NCBI GenBank assembly: GCA_015063245.1
Contig: SUSV01000001.1
Location: 248,001 to 312,000 of the forward strand
Length of the DNA stretch: 64,000 bases
Direction of reading: 5' to 3'
DNA from: Thermoplasmata archaeon
GTDB taxonomy: Archaea > Thermoplasmatota > Thermoplasmata > Methanomassiliicoccales > Methanomethylophilaceae
Numbering within the stretch: position 1 is the stretch's first letter; each line of letters opens with the position of its first letter. The notes under the pieces are model-generated. The model was not told the DNA's origin. It saw only the letters and a program-made list of their open reading frames with translations, and ran no database searches. A program made the translations under genes and the position numbers. Of the stretch, positions 1 to 8,887 are shown in pieces.

Positions 1-1
1 G

Positions 2-49
2 GCAGAGGCCAACAGGAAGAAGCAGAGATCCCTGGACGCATGGTTCTGA
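2..49 (+). CDS. fen: Flap endonuclease 1, C-terminal end (partial)
   Basis: Only the last 15 codons are in the window. They read AEANRKKQRSLDAWF and end in TGA. The tail QRSLDAWF fits the PCNA-interacting (PIP) box, Q-x-x-hydrophobic-x-x-aromatic-aromatic, and closely resembles the lysine-rich C-terminus of archaeal FEN1, which trims Okazaki-fragment flaps while bound to PCNA. Another PCNA client with a C-terminal PIP box remains possible because the catalytic part lies outside the window. The next gene starts 4 bases downstream on the same strand, so the two are probably co-transcribed. Confidence 0.6.
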   Translation, partial: AEANRKKQRSLDAWF

Positions 50-53
50 TCGC

Positions 54-743
54 ATGATCGATGCACACCTCCACGGAACGGAACCTGTGCCTTCCGAGTA
101 CGCCGATTTCAGCGGATTGTCCAGATATGTTTCATGCACCGCGAAGGCGGACGAGTGGGATTCGCAGACCGCCTTGGACGATCCGAGGGCGATAAAGTTC
201 TACGGGGTCCATCCATGGTATGCCGAGCAGTGGACGCTGGAGAACAAGAAGAGGTTCTTCGACATCCTCCAGAGCGATCCGAACGCCCATGTCGGCGAGA
301 TCGGTCTTGATTCCAAGAGGGGTCAGGTGCTCGGTCAGACGATGATCCTAATCCAGGAGCTCGACATCGCCGAGTACTTCAAGAGAGTGGTCACTATACA
401 CGACGTGGGGTGCGAGAAGATGGTCCTCGACGCGCTCAAGGGCCGCAACCTCAGGGTCATCCTGCACTCCTACGGTTCCGACAGCTATGTCAAGCCGTAT
501 TCCGAGATGGAATGCTTTTTCTCCATATCACCCAGGATCCTATCGAGGTCAGACATCAGGGTCAGGAGGCTCATGGAAGCGATCCCGGAGGACAGGCTCC
601 TGCTCGAGACGGATTCTCCAAACATCGGGGCGGGTTTCGCAGGCATGAGGGATTTCGCCGACAGGCTCGGATCGGTCTCGGGAAGGACCGGAGAGGAGCT
701 AATCGCGATATCGGATGAGAATCTCGGGAGGCTGTTCCAATGA
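54..743 (+). CDS. TatD-family metal-dependent hydrolase
   Basis: A 229-residue protein of the TatD amidohydrolase superfamily, which are metal-dependent nucleases or related hydrolases. The N-terminal MIDAHLHG supplies the HxH metal ligands, VGEIGLD (about residues 81-87) the conserved glutamate strand, HSYG (about 140) a further histidine, and LLLETDSPN (about 184-192) the C-terminal catalytic aspartate motif. It is slightly shorter than bacterial TatD (about 260 residues), as is common for archaeal members. Its end overlaps the start of the tcdA-like gene by 4 bases, so they form a translationally coupled pair. The substrate cannot be told from the sequence; a nuclease role would suit the FEN1 gene upstream, but that is inference. 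Confidence 0.8.
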   Translation: MIDAHLHGTEPVPSEYADFSGLSRYVSCTAKADEWDSQTALDDPRAIKFYGVHPWYAEQWTLENKKRFFDILQSDPNAHVGEIGLDSKRGQVLGQTMILIQELDIAEYFKRVVTIHDVGCEKMVLDALKGRNLRVILHSYGSDSYVKPYSEMECFFSISPRILSRSDIRVRRLMEAIPEDRLLLETDSPNIGAGFAGMRDFADRLGSVSGRTGEELIAISDENLGRLFQ

Positions 744-1447
744 ACGGCATGGCCGAAAGGACGTCGCTGATCATCGGCGAGGACGGCATATCGAAGCTGA
801 GGGGTGCATCGGTCATCCAGGTCGGCTGCGGAGCCGTAGGCGGATATTCCTTGGAAGGACTGGTCCGCGCAGGTGTCGGAAGGATAAGGGTCGTGGATCA
901 CGACGTGTTCTCCGAGAGCAATCTCAACCGTCAGATACTCGCCACCATGGATTCAGTGGGAAGGACGAAGGTCAAGGTCGCATGCGAGAGAGTCAGATCG
1001 ATAAATCCTGATATCGAAATAGAAGGGATGGATGTGCTTGTGAACGAGGATACCGTAGCGGAGATACTCTCCGGGGACTATGATGTCGTGGTCGATGCCA
1101 TCGATACACTCCGCTGCAAGGTCGAGCTTCTCAGGAAGGTCTCGGAGCTGGGGATCAGGACATTCTCGTCCATGGGTGCGGCGCTGCATCTCGACACGCA
1201 GGCGGTCAGGGTGGCACCTCTCGTCAAGACCAAGGTATGTCCTCTGGCGGCATCCGTCAGGAAGGCTCTGAGGGATTGCGATACATCCATGATCACAGCC
1301 GTCTATTCCGAGGAGGCCCCGCTGGTGAAACCGCAGGAAAGGGATGATCACGGCAAGAGCGTCCTGGGCTCGCTGCCTACCGTGCCTGCGGTGTTCGGCA
1401 TGACCCTTGCCAACGAGACAATCAAATACATCTTGGACCGCGAATGA
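740..1447 (+). CDS. tcdA: ThiF/MoeB-family protein, probably tRNA threonylcarbamoyladenosine dehydratase
   Basis: A 235-residue single-domain E1-like enzyme. TcdA uses ATP to cyclise the N6-threonylcarbamoyl group at A37 of ANN-decoding tRNAs. The glycine-rich ATP loop GCGAVGGYSLEGLVRAGVG lies near residues 30-48, followed by VVDHDVFSESNLNRQ with the Asp and Arg typical of ThiF/MoeB folds. The C-terminal SLPTVPAVFGMTLAN resembles the conserved TcdA/CsdL end rather than MoeB, and the CxxC zinc pairs of MoeB are not evident. The gene overlaps tatD by 4 bases and ends in a perfect inverted repeat. A sulfur-carrier activating role is the main alternative. Confidence 0.75.
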   Translation: MNGMAERTSLIIGEDGISKLRGASVIQVGCGAVGGYSLEGLVRAGVGRIRVVDHDVFSESNLNRQILATMDSVGRTKVKVACERVRSINPDIEIEGMDVLVNEDTVAEILSGDYDVVVDAIDTLRCKVELLRKVSELGIRTFSSMGAALHLDTQAVRVAPLVKTKVCPLAASVRKALRDCDTSMITAVYSEEAPLVKPQERDDHGKSVLGSLPTVPAVFGMTLANETIKYILDRE

Positions 1448-1465
1448 GCTCGGTGCTCATTCGCG
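1439..1465. terminator. Perfect 11-bp inverted repeat between convergent transcripts
   Basis: CGCGAATGAGC at 1439-1449 and GCTCATTCGCG at 1455-1465 pair perfectly around a five-base loop. The repeat covers the last codons of the tcdA-like gene and lies just beyond the 3' end of the leftward structured RNA, so it may delimit both transcripts. No long T-run follows on either strand, so termination is inferred from position and symmetry. Confidence 0.55.
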
Positions 1466-2000
1466 TGTGAACAACGACCAAAGGGGTTTTCGGACAGATC
1501 CCTTTCAGGACCTGTCCACTTGTTTCATCGAGACCACAGGGCTCGATGTTTCAGGAGGCACCAGGTCTCAGTCGCCGGAAGCAACCGAGGCTGGTGATAC
1601 TTTACTCCGCGCCCTTACTGGATTCGCGGAGCCCTCCCCGCGGGATGTTGTTTCTTCCCAGGCCATCAGCCTGGGCATATGTTACTACCCTGCAGCCCCT
1701 TTCGGATCGCCGCAGGCAGTGCACAACTCCCTGTGTTTTCGGACACAGACCCCATACGGGACCTATGTTCTGTTCTTTTCCGCCGCTCCTCGGCTTGCGG
1801 AGGCTCCCAACCAGGACTTTGACCTGGCTTCCGACCCATACGGGTGGTGCGCTTCATGCGCTTGGTGCCTTTACCATGCGGCTGAGCTCCTATCCCCTTG
1901 CGGGTACGGGATACTGCGCCTTCCCTGACTTTCGCCGGTGCATGGACCTTGGCCTTTACAGGCTCTCACTCCACTTGTTGGTGTTCGTGATGACTTAGGC
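1466..2000 (-). ncRNA. Large structured RNA of unknown family (about 535 nt)
   Basis: No convincing protein is encoded, but the minus strand is packed with stable hairpins. Perfect stems include 1492-1497/1513-1518, 1527-1533/1543-1549, 1657-1663/1669-1675, 1731-1736/1743-1748 and 1811-1815/1823-1827. GNRA-type loops (GCAA, GAAA) appear on the minus strand only, which fixes the orientation. A closing helix can form between 1978-1986 and 1469-1481. A TATA-like box lies about 25 nt before the predicted 5' end. It lacks the core signatures of 16S, 23S, 5S, RNase P and SRP RNA as far as I can read them. The boundaries are approximate. Confidence 0.6.
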
Positions 2001-2020
2001 GAAATTTACATGGTCGGGTT

Positions 2021-2034
2021 GAATATTTAATACT
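2021..2034 (-). promoter_or_regulatory. TATA-like promoter of the large structured RNA
   Basis: On the minus strand this reads as an AT-only box (AGTATTAAATATTC) 25-30 nt upstream of where the structured RNA would begin near 2000. Archaeal transcription normally starts about 25 nt after the TATA centre, so the spacing fits. Confidence 0.5.
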
Positions 2035-2136
2035 TTTGTTCAATACATCCAACATACGACTAATTTTCAGCTAGCCAGCATTTTTTCTGTATAAAAATGA
2101 TGGATGAATCTTCAAAGCCATCCCAGCTCCAATACC

Positions 2137-2146
2137 TTATTAATAA
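2137..2146 (+). promoter_or_regulatory. Probable ileS promoter (TTATTAATAA)
   Basis: This AT box lies 57 bases before the chosen ileS ATG and would place transcription initiation near 2170. A start at 2104, the first ATG of the open frame, would lie upstream of it, which is why the downstream ATG at 2203 is preferred. A second TATA-like sequence lies near 2090. Confidence 0.45.
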
Positions 2147-2202
2147 GGCGTGCATACGCGTGTTCATTTCGGGCAAGATATACCCGGATAAGAGGACTAG
2201 CA

Positions 2203-5151
2203 ATGATAACGCCAATCCGCCCCAATTACGATGCCAAGAGCATCGAGAAAGGCATCCAGGAGTACTGGAAAGCCGAGCAAGCTTATGAGAAGACCAGAGA
2301 GGCCAGAAAGGACGGCAAGAAGTTCTATTTCGTCGACGGACCACCCTATACGACAGGAGCGATCCACCTGGGAACCGCGATGAACAAGACCGTCAAGGAT
2401 ATCCTCATCAGATACTGGAGCATGAACGGGTACAACATCCGCGATCAGCCCGGTTTCGACATGCACGGACTCCCTATCGAGGTCAAGGTCGAGAAGAACA
2501 TCGGAGTCCACTCGAAGAAGGACATCGAGGAGTTGGGAATCGACAAGTTCGTCAACACCTGCAAGGAGTTCGCAATCGGACTCCGCGAGGACATGACCGA
2601 ACAGTTCAAGCAGCTCGGAGTGTGGATGGATTGGGACAACCCCTATCAGACAATCAAACTGGATTACATCGAGTCCGCATGGTGGACCCTTCAGAAGGCA
2701 TACGAGAAGGGACTCCTCAAGGATTCATCAAGGGTCGTCACATGGTGCCCCAGGTGCGAGACCGCCCTCGCAGAGGCGGAGATCGAGTACTGGGACGAGA
2801 CGGACCCGTCGATCATGGTCAGGTTCCCTATCAAGGGAGACAATGCATCCCTGCTGATCTGGACTACAACCCCCTGGACACTCGCTGCCAACATGGCCGT
2901 CGCCGTCCACCCCGATTTCGACTACGCAAGGGTCAGGATGTCGGGGGAGAAGGGATCGGAGGAGCTCATAATCCTCGAATCCCAGGCGGACTACGTGATG
3001 CAGAAGGGAGGATACGACAAGTGCGAGATCCTCAAGAGGATGAAGGGACAGGAGCTCGAGGGAATCTCATACGTTCCCGTCTTCGACCTCAACGTCCCCG
3101 AAGCCGAGTGGAACTACAAGGTCGTCACCGCAACATACGTCGAGCAGGACAACACCGGACTTGTCCACACGGCACCCGGACACGGACCCGACGATTACGA
3201 GACAGGAAAGAGGTACGGCATCCCGCCGTTCTGCCCTGTCGCCGAGAACGGAAGGTACACCGACGAGTTCCCCCTTATGGTCGGGAAGAAGGTCAAGACC
3301 GTGCACGACGACGTCATCAAGTACCTCGACGAGAACGGAAGGCTCTACAACTCGAGCAAGATCAAGCACAGGTACGGACACTGCTGGAGATGCAAGTCGC
3401 CCATCATCTACAGGAACACCCGCCAGTGGTTCGTCGAGGTCCCCAAGGTCAAGGATCAGATGCTATCCGAGATCGACCGCGCCAAGTGGGTACCCGAGTG
3501 GGCAGGAAGCACCAGGGAGAAGAACTGGGTCGAGGGCGCCAGGGACTGGTGCATCTCGAGGCAGAGGTACTGGGGAATCCCCATGCCCGTCTGGGAGTGC
3601 GAGTGCGGCGAGAAGAAGGTCGTCGGACAGTACGAGGAGCTCAAGGCCGGAGAGGGATACACGGACGGAATGGACACCCACAGGCCGTGGATCGACGGAG
3701 TCACATTCAAATGCCCCAAGTGCGGAAAGACCATGCACAGGGTCCCCGATGTCCTTGACGTATGGTTCGATTCCGGAGTCGCCGCATGGGCATCGCTCGG
3801 ATACCCCCACCACAAGGAGGAATTCGACAAGTGGTGGCCCGGGGACTTCATCGTGGAGGCTCACGACCAGACCAGGGGATGGTTCTATTCCCAGCTCGGA
3901 GCCGGAGTCATATCTTTCGACCGCGCACCCTACGACGAGGTAATGATGCACGGTTGGGTGCTCGACCCCAAGGGACAGAAGATGTCCAAATCGCTTGGAA
4001 ACGTCATCGAGCCCCTCGAGCTCATCGATCAGGTCGGTGCGGATTCGGTCAGATACTACATGATCAAGTCCAACGCACCCTGGGAGGACACCGCCTTCCA
4101 GAAGGACGGGCCCAGGAACGCAAGGAAGGTACTGAACACATATTGGAATGTTGTCAACTTCGCCTCTACCTATATGATCCTGGACAGCTTCGATCCCGAG
4201 AAGTTCACCATCGACAATATCTCCGCCGCCCTCAGGGACGAGGACCGCTGGATGATCTCGAAGACCGAGAAGATGGTCAGGACCGCTACCAAGTACCTCG
4301 AATCCAGGGAGCTCCATCTGCTCGCACGCGAGCTCGAGAACTACATCCTCGAGGACCTCTCCAGATGGTACGTCTGCCTCGTGAGGGACAGGTCATGGTC
4401 CGAGGGAGAGGATGCGGAGGACGACAAGAACGCCACTTACTTCACGCTGTACTACGCTATCATGAAGACCGCGCTCATCCTCGCGCCCATCGCACCGCAC
4501 ATCGCCGAGGAGGTCTATCAGCACATGGGCGGAAAGAAGCTCACCATCCACATGGAGGACTGGCCCGTATGCAACGAGAAGCTCATCGACGAGGGAATCG
4601 AGCACAGCATGGCGCTCGTCCAGAACATCGTCGACATCATCGCGGCGGAGAGGGCAAAGATGGGCTCCAAGCTCAGATGGCCCCTGCTCCAGGTCTTCGT
4701 TCGCGGAAATGACGCCGAGGCCAACAAGGCGGTCAAGCTCTTCGACGAGGTCCTTGCGGCACAGGGTAACATCAAGAAGGTCCAGTACCTCGGAAAGGAT
4801 GAGATCCCGTCCGTGGAGAAGGACATCGAGCCCGTGGAGTTCTCCGAGGGAACGATCTTCATCGACTTCAACGTCACACCCGAGATCGAGGCCGAGGGAT
4901 ACGCAAGGGAGCTCATCAGGAGGATCCAGCAGATGCGTAAGGACATGAAGCTCAAGGTCGAGCAGTATGTCAGCATCGAGGTCGCTTCCGAGGAGCGTCT
5001 CGTCGGACTCTTCGAGACATGGAAGGAGCACATCTCATCCGAGGTCAGGGCAAAGGACCTCGTCTTCACATCGGAGCCCAAGGGTGCCGAGGTCAAGGAG
5101 TGGGATGTCACCGGAAAGATGATCACCATCGGAATCACTCCTATCGAGTGA
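2203..5151 (+). CDS. ileS: Isoleucyl-tRNA synthetase
   Basis: A class I aminoacyl-tRNA synthetase of 982 residues that charges tRNA-Ile. The HIGH-type signature is HLGTAMNK near residue 56, KMSKSLGN marks the second ATP-binding motif, and an editing domain lies between them (TTTPWTLAANMAVAV). Cysteine pairs in the middle (ECECGEKK, FKCPKCGKT) suggest zinc-binding knuckles. The open frame extends 33 codons further upstream, but those residues are not IleS-like and precede the likely promoter, so MITPIRPNYDAK is taken as the start. Length matches archaeal IleS. It is transcribed alone and followed by a GC hairpin with a T-run. Confidence 0.96.
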   Translation: MITPIRPNYDAKSIEKGIQEYWKAEQAYEKTREARKDGKKFYFVDGPPYTTGAIHLGTAMNKTVKDILIRYWSMNGYNIRDQPGFDMHGLPIEVKVEKNIGVHSKKDIEELGIDKFVNTCKEFAIGLREDMTEQFKQLGVWMDWDNPYQTIKLDYIESAWWTLQKAYEKGLLKDSSRVVTWCPRCETALAEAEIEYWDETDPSIMVRFPIKGDNASLLIWTTTPWTLAANMAVAVHPDFDYARVRMSGEKGSEELIILESQADYVMQKGGYDKCEILKRMKGQELEGISYVPVFDLNVPEAEWNYKVVTATYVEQDNTGLVHTAPGHGPDDYETGKRYGIPPFCPVAENGRYTDEFPLMVGKKVKTVHDDVIKYLDENGRLYNSSKIKHRYGHCWRCKSPIIYRNTRQWFVEVPKVKDQMLSEIDRAKWVPEWAGSTREKNWVEGARDWCISRQRYWGIPMPVWECECGEKKVVGQYEELKAGEGYTDGMDTHRPWIDGVTFKCPKCGKTMHRVPDVLDVWFDSGVAAWASLGYPHHKEEFDKWWPGDFIVEAHDQTRGWFYSQLGAGVISFDRAPYDEVMMHGWVLDPKGQKMSKSLGNVIEPLELIDQVGADSVRYYMIKSNAPWEDTAFQKDGPRNARKVLNTYWNVVNFASTYMILDSFDPEKFTIDNISAALRDEDRWMISKTEKMVRTATKYLESRELHLLARELENYILEDLSRWYVCLVRDRSWSEGEDAEDDKNATYFTLYYAIMKTALILAPIAPHIAEEVYQHMGGKKLTIHMEDWPVCNEKLIDEGIEHSMALVQNIVDIIAAERAKMGSKLRWPLLQVFVRGNDAEANKAVKLFDEVLAAQGNIKKVQYLGKDEIPSVEKDIEPVEFSEGTIFIDFNVTPEIEAEGYARELIRRIQQMRKDMKLKVEQYVSIEVASEERLVGLFETWKEHISSEVRAKDLVFTSEPKGAEVKEWDVTGKMITIGITPIE

Positions 5152-5162
5152 GATCAAACTAA

Positions 5163-5188
5163 GAGGGGGAGACCCCTCATTTTTCCAT
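5163..5188 (+). terminator. Hairpin terminator after ileS
   Basis: GAGGGG (5163-5168) pairs with CCCCTC (5173-5178) around GAGA, and a T-rich run follows. It starts 12 bases after the ileS stop codon. Confidence 0.75.
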
Positions 5189-5225
5189 TTTTACTCAATA
5201 ATAGCATGCTGCAGGAGCTGACTGT

Positions 5226-5295
5226 ACTTTCACTCCACTTTCACTCGAATTTTCGATATAGCCAGATGTTGCAAACAGCTCTTGGACTTTCACTC
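5226..5295. repeat. Three copies of ACTTTCACTC in an intergenic region
   Basis: The 10-mer occurs at 5226-5235, 5237-5246 and 5286-5295. It lies in the roughly 350-base gap between ileS and the PUA gene, before a TATA-like CTTTAAATA near 5310. The copies could be binding sites for a regulator of a transcript beginning near 5337. I see no convincing protein between 5340 and 5509, only a possible short transcript that includes CTCC/GGAG pairing near 5380-5400. Confidence 0.5.
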
Positions 5296-5509
5296 ACCTC
5301 CCCCTCTGAACTTTAAATACTGAGGCACCGATGAGAGTAATAGAGGAACAAAGTGCATCCCCAAAAGCACACTCCTCCAGATGGAGGCCGGAATTATCCA
5401 TCCATCCTATCCTATCCAAAACCGGCCCCATCGGATTTTATCTTCCTGACATCAAATCTTGCCGAGAATGCCGAAACTGTTATGATTATTCCGAGCAATA
5501 CGAGTGACG

Positions 5510-6001
5510 ATGGCAGACATAATGATCCGTAAAAGGAAGAGGATGAGAGAGAAGGAGATCAAATCGTTATCCAAGAATCTCCAGGAACTCCTCGGAATCC
5601 CGGTTTTCGACGAGAAGGATGCGGTCGATATCGCAGAGAGCTCCGACTACAATGTGATTTTCGTCGGTCAGGACATACTCGCCCTGATCTATGAGGATAA
5701 ACCGTTCCTTACCATCAGAGGCATACTCAAGTACAGGCCCGAGGCCAAATCCGTCACGGTGGATATGGGCGCCGTGCCCTATGTCACCAACGGTGCGGAC
5801 GTAATGGGCCCCGGCATCACTGACGCGGACGAATCCATCGCCGAGGGCGACCTCGTATGGATCAAGGACGTCAGGAACGGTGCGCCCCTCGCAATAGGGA
5901 AGGCCCTCCGCTCCGGAGCCGAGCTGAAGCAGAAATCCGGCGGCAAGGCCATCAAGACCGTCCACTATGTGGGCGACAAGCTCTGGAAGACCGGCGAGTG
6001 A
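5510..6001 (+). CDS. PUA-domain RNA-binding protein
   Basis: A 163-residue protein of the archaeal family with a C-terminal PUA domain, related to the eukaryotic translation factor MCT-1 and probably acting on tRNA or ribosomes. The basic N-terminus (RKRKRMREKEIKSL) precedes an alpha/beta domain. The PUA fold is seen from about residue 80, with GADVMGPGI and the characteristic LVWIKDVRNGAPLAIGKAL. A GTG two codons upstream is an alternative start; the ATG is chosen as the more usual codon. The stop is one base before the HD-domain gene, so the two are co-transcribed. Confidence 0.8.
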   Translation: MADIMIRKRKRMREKEIKSLSKNLQELLGIPVFDEKDAVDIAESSDYNVIFVGQDILALIYEDKPFLTIRGILKYRPEAKSVTVDMGAVPYVTNGADVMGPGITDADESIAEGDLVWIKDVRNGAPLAIGKALRSGAELKQKSGGKAIKTVHYVGDKLWKTGE

Positions 6002-6002
6002 T

Positions 6003-7310
6003 ATGCGTTCCAAGGTCGTCCAGGATCCGGTACACGGGAACATCCCCGTCGATGGCATATTCCTGGACATCATGGACCGTCCGGAGATGCAGAGGCTGAG
6101 GTACATCAAGCAGCTCGGTCTAGGATATCTCGTCTTCCCGGGTGCCAACCATACACGTTTCGAGCACTGTCTCGGAACCTACCACCTCTCCGGGCGCATG
6201 GCCTCGGCCATCGGCCTGGATAAAGGGGATTCGGAGACCGTCCGCATGGCGGGACTCCTCCACGACGTCTGCCACCCGCCGTTCTCGCACTGCCTCGAGG
6301 AGGTCATGGAGAAGGCGACGGGGTTGGACCACATGGAGCTCGCAAGGTCCCTGATCACCGGAAAGCTTCCCAATCATAAGGCGATCGACGATGATCTGTT
6401 CGATGGGTTACCCTCTATAGGCGAGGTCATCTCCAAGGAGGGGATAGATCCCGAGGAGGTATGCAATCTCATCGCTTATCCGGATTCCACGACGGACAAT
6501 CTCGATTCATTCATGGAGAAGAACGATCACTTCCCCTCCAAGGATTATGCGCATCAGATCATACACGGGCCCGTGGATGCGGATCAGATGGATTATCTGA
6601 TGAGGGATGCCCATTACACGGGGATCTCCCACGGGACCATCGACTGCGACAGGCTGATCAACACCATAAACGTCCACAACGACCGCATCGTCCTCCGCAG
6701 GGGAGGGATAACTGCGGCCGAAGGGCTCATGGTGTCACGCTCGCTGATGTACACCTCGGTGTACTTCCACGAGACCACAAGGATAGCGGAGAAGATGCTG
6801 ACCAAGGCGGTCGAGGCATCGGGCATCGATCTCTCGGACATCTACCTATGGAACGATTCCGATCTCGTGGCCAAGGTGATCGACGCCGGAGGCAAGGGCT
6901 CCAACTCCGTCAGGAGGATCATGAACCGCGACATCAACAAGAAGGCCTTCGCGGTGTACAGCGCGGACATGAACGATGACATCGCCTCCACATTGCTCGA
7001 TTATACCGGCAAGGGCGGAATAGAGCGTCTCGAGCAGGAGATCGCGGATCAATCGGACATCGATGTGTTCAACATAGGCGCGGAGCTGACCTCCAAGGCG
7101 AATCTGCAGTCCAAGGTGAACATAGGCAAGACGGATGTATCCATAATCGACGACGAGGGCAAGGTCAGGTCGCTAACAAGGTTCTCCCCCATAGCAAGAT
7201 CGCTCCAGGCCAGGGACCCGTATGGATGGGCTGTCCTTATCTCCGCGCCGGCAATGATGAAGGAATCCGTCGAGAAGGCCTCCCGCAAGGTGCTCGGCAT
7301 CGACGGATGA
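6003..7310 (+). CDS. HD-superfamily phosphohydrolase (SAMHD1-like)
   Basis: A 435-residue protein with an N-terminal HD domain. HTRFEHCLGTYHL gives the first histidine, LLHDVCHPPFSH the HD pair, and a later aspartate lies in VDADQMDYLMRDAHYTG. This arrangement is typical of the dGTPase/SAMHD1-like family, which hydrolyse phosphate esters such as dNTPs. The C-terminal 200 residues are less conserved. The start is the ATG one base after the PUA gene stop; upstream in-frame residues lie within that gene. The true substrate in archaea is not known. Confidence 0.82.
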   Translation: MRSKVVQDPVHGNIPVDGIFLDIMDRPEMQRLRYIKQLGLGYLVFPGANHTRFEHCLGTYHLSGRMASAIGLDKGDSETVRMAGLLHDVCHPPFSHCLEEVMEKATGLDHMELARSLITGKLPNHKAIDDDLFDGLPSIGEVISKEGIDPEEVCNLIAYPDSTTDNLDSFMEKNDHFPSKDYAHQIIHGPVDADQMDYLMRDAHYTGISHGTIDCDRLINTINVHNDRIVLRRGGITAAEGLMVSRSLMYTSVYFHETTRIAEKMLTKAVEASGIDLSDIYLWNDSDLVAKVIDAGGKGSNSVRRIMNRDINKKAFAVYSADMNDDIASTLLDYTGKGGIERLEQEIADQSDIDVFNIGAELTSKANLQSKVNIGKTDVSIIDDEGKVRSLTRFSPIARSLQARDPYGWAVLISAPAMMKESVEKASRKVLGIDG

Positions 7311-7321
7311 TTCTTTGATTA

Positions 7322-8773
7322 TCAGCCTTTTATGACCCCGATGGGGGTGAGCTTCGCGACCTTGGCGGTAAGCCCTGCGTTGCAGACGACCTCGATGACC
7401 TGATCTACGTTCTTGTACGCGTCGGGAGCCTCCTCGAGCACCCCGTCGGTGGAGCCGTTCCTCAGATAGATGTCCTTGGACTGCATCTCCTCCATGACAT
7501 GGTCGATCGTCAGGTTCTCGATGGCCGCCTTCCTCGACATCTGCCTCCCTGCACCGTGGCAGGTGGATCCGAACGTCTGCTCCATGGATCCCTTCCTTCC
7601 CGCGAGGACGTATGTCCCGACGCTCATGTTGCCGGGGATGATGACAGGCTGCCCAACATCCCTGTAGCGGAGTGTGATCTCCGATCTCCCGGGCGCGAAG
7701 GCGCGTGTCGCACCTTTCCTGTGGACCAGGACATCGGCATGATGTCTGTCGATGTCGTGCCTCTCCTTCTTCGCGATGTTGTGTGCTACGTCGTAGACGA
7801 CATCCATGCCCATGTTCTCAGCGGAATCCCCGAGGACCTTCTCGAAGGATTCCCTGGCCCAGTGGGTTATCATCTGCCTGTTGGCCCAGGCATAGTTCGC
7901 ACCGCAGCACATGGCCTTGTAGTAATCCTCGCCGAGCTTGGAGTCGAGGGGCGCGCATGCGAGCTGCCTGTCAGGCAGGCTGACGGAGTTTTTCTTGATG
8001 TAGCGCTCCATCTCCTGCAGATAATCCGTTGCGATCTGGTGGCCGCAGCCCCTCGATCCGCAGTGGACGGTGATCGCAAGAGTTCCTTGCTTAAGCCCGT
8101 AGACCTTGGCGGTCTGCTCGTCGAAGACGTTCTCCACGAGGTCGACCTCCAGGAAGTGGTTGCCCGATCCAAGGGAGCCGAGCTGAGGCAGCCCTCTCTT
8201 CCTCGCCTTGTCGCTGACGACCGAGGGGTCGGCCTCCTCCATGTGCCCGAACTCCTCCGTGACCTCGATGTCCCTCTCCCATCCGTATCCGTTCTCAACG
8301 GCCCATTCGGAACCGTTCATCAGAATATCGTCGAGCTCTTTGTATCCGACCTTCGTGAGGCCCTTGGATCCGAGTCCGGACGGGACGTTCTTGTACAGCT
8401 CATCGATGAGGGCGTTCTTCCTGTCGCCGATGTCCTCGAGTGTGAGGTCTGTCTTGATCAGACGGACCCCGCAGTTGATATCGAACCCGATGCCTCCGGG
8501 CGAGATGGAGCCTGAGAACTCGTCGACAGCCGCTACGCCTCCGATCGGGAATCCGTATCCCCAGTGGATGTCCGGCATGGCCATGGAGCTCCCGACTATA
8601 CCGGGAAGGCATGCGACGTTGGCGGCCTGCATGGGGGCGTTGTCGGAGCGGATCTGGGAAAGCATCTCCTCGCTTGCGTAGATGACAGCATTGGTCCTCA
8701 TCCCCCTGGACTCATCCATGGGGATCTCCCACCTGTTGTCGTCGATCTTGTTGAGTTTACCTTCCCAGGACAT
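7322..8773 (-). CDS. rtcB: RtcB, 3'-phosphate RNA ligase (tRNA splicing)
   Basis: A 483-residue RtcB ligase, which joins tRNA exons after intron excision using GTP and manganese. Visible motifs are GGIGFDINCGVRLIK (metal-binding cysteine), GSGNHFLEV, HCGSRGCGHQIATDY, DVAHNIAKKERH, and FGSTCHGAGRQMSRK with the histidine that is guanylylated. The open frame extends 26 codons upstream, but MSWEGKLNKIDD is the family-typical start and the upstream part runs toward the tRNA-His gene. The gene lies just downstream of tRNA-His on the same strand. No intein is present. Confidence 0.95.
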   Translation of the reverse strand: MSWEGKLNKIDDNRWEIPMDESRGMRTNAVIYASEEMLSQIRSDNAPMQAANVACLPGIVGSSMAMPDIHWGYGFPIGGVAAVDEFSGSISPGGIGFDINCGVRLIKTDLTLEDIGDRKNALIDELYKNVPSGLGSKGLTKVGYKELDDILMNGSEWAVENGYGWERDIEVTEEFGHMEEADPSVVSDKARKRGLPQLGSLGSGNHFLEVDLVENVFDEQTAKVYGLKQGTLAITVHCGSRGCGHQIATDYLQEMERYIKKNSVSLPDRQLACAPLDSKLGEDYYKAMCCGANYAWANRQMITHWARESFEKVLGDSAENMGMDVVYDVAHNIAKKERHDIDRHHADVLVHRKGATRAFAPGRSEITLRYRDVGQPVIIPGNMSVGTYVLAGRKGSMEQTFGSTCHGAGRQMSRKAAIENLTIDHVMEEMQSKDIYLRNGSTDGVLEEAPDAYKNVDQVIEVVCNAGLTAKVAKLTPIGVIKG

Positions 8774-8812
8774 GCTATCACAATCGCGGATCAATCTTAA
8801 AAACACAATAGG

Positions 8813-8887
8813 GGCCGGGACCGAGATTTGAACCCGAGTCAAGGGATCCACAGTCCCCTAGGATAACCAAGCTACCCTATCCCGGCC
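8813..8887 (-). tRNA. tRNA-His (GUG)
   Basis: The minus strand folds into a full cloverleaf. The acceptor GCCGGGA pairs with TCCCGGC, and the extra 5' G pairs with C73, the identity element of tRNA-His. The anticodon loop reads CTGTGGA with anticodon GTG, and the T loop is TTCGAAT. CCA is not encoded. A TATA-like box lies about 30 bases upstream near 8915-8926. Confidence 0.93.

Noticed and set aside
1407..1998. Two overlapping rightward frames of 150-173 codons within the first large RNA
   Set aside because: Their sequences are proline- and serine-rich translations of RNA hairpins, without protein features, and the structure signals lie on the other strand.
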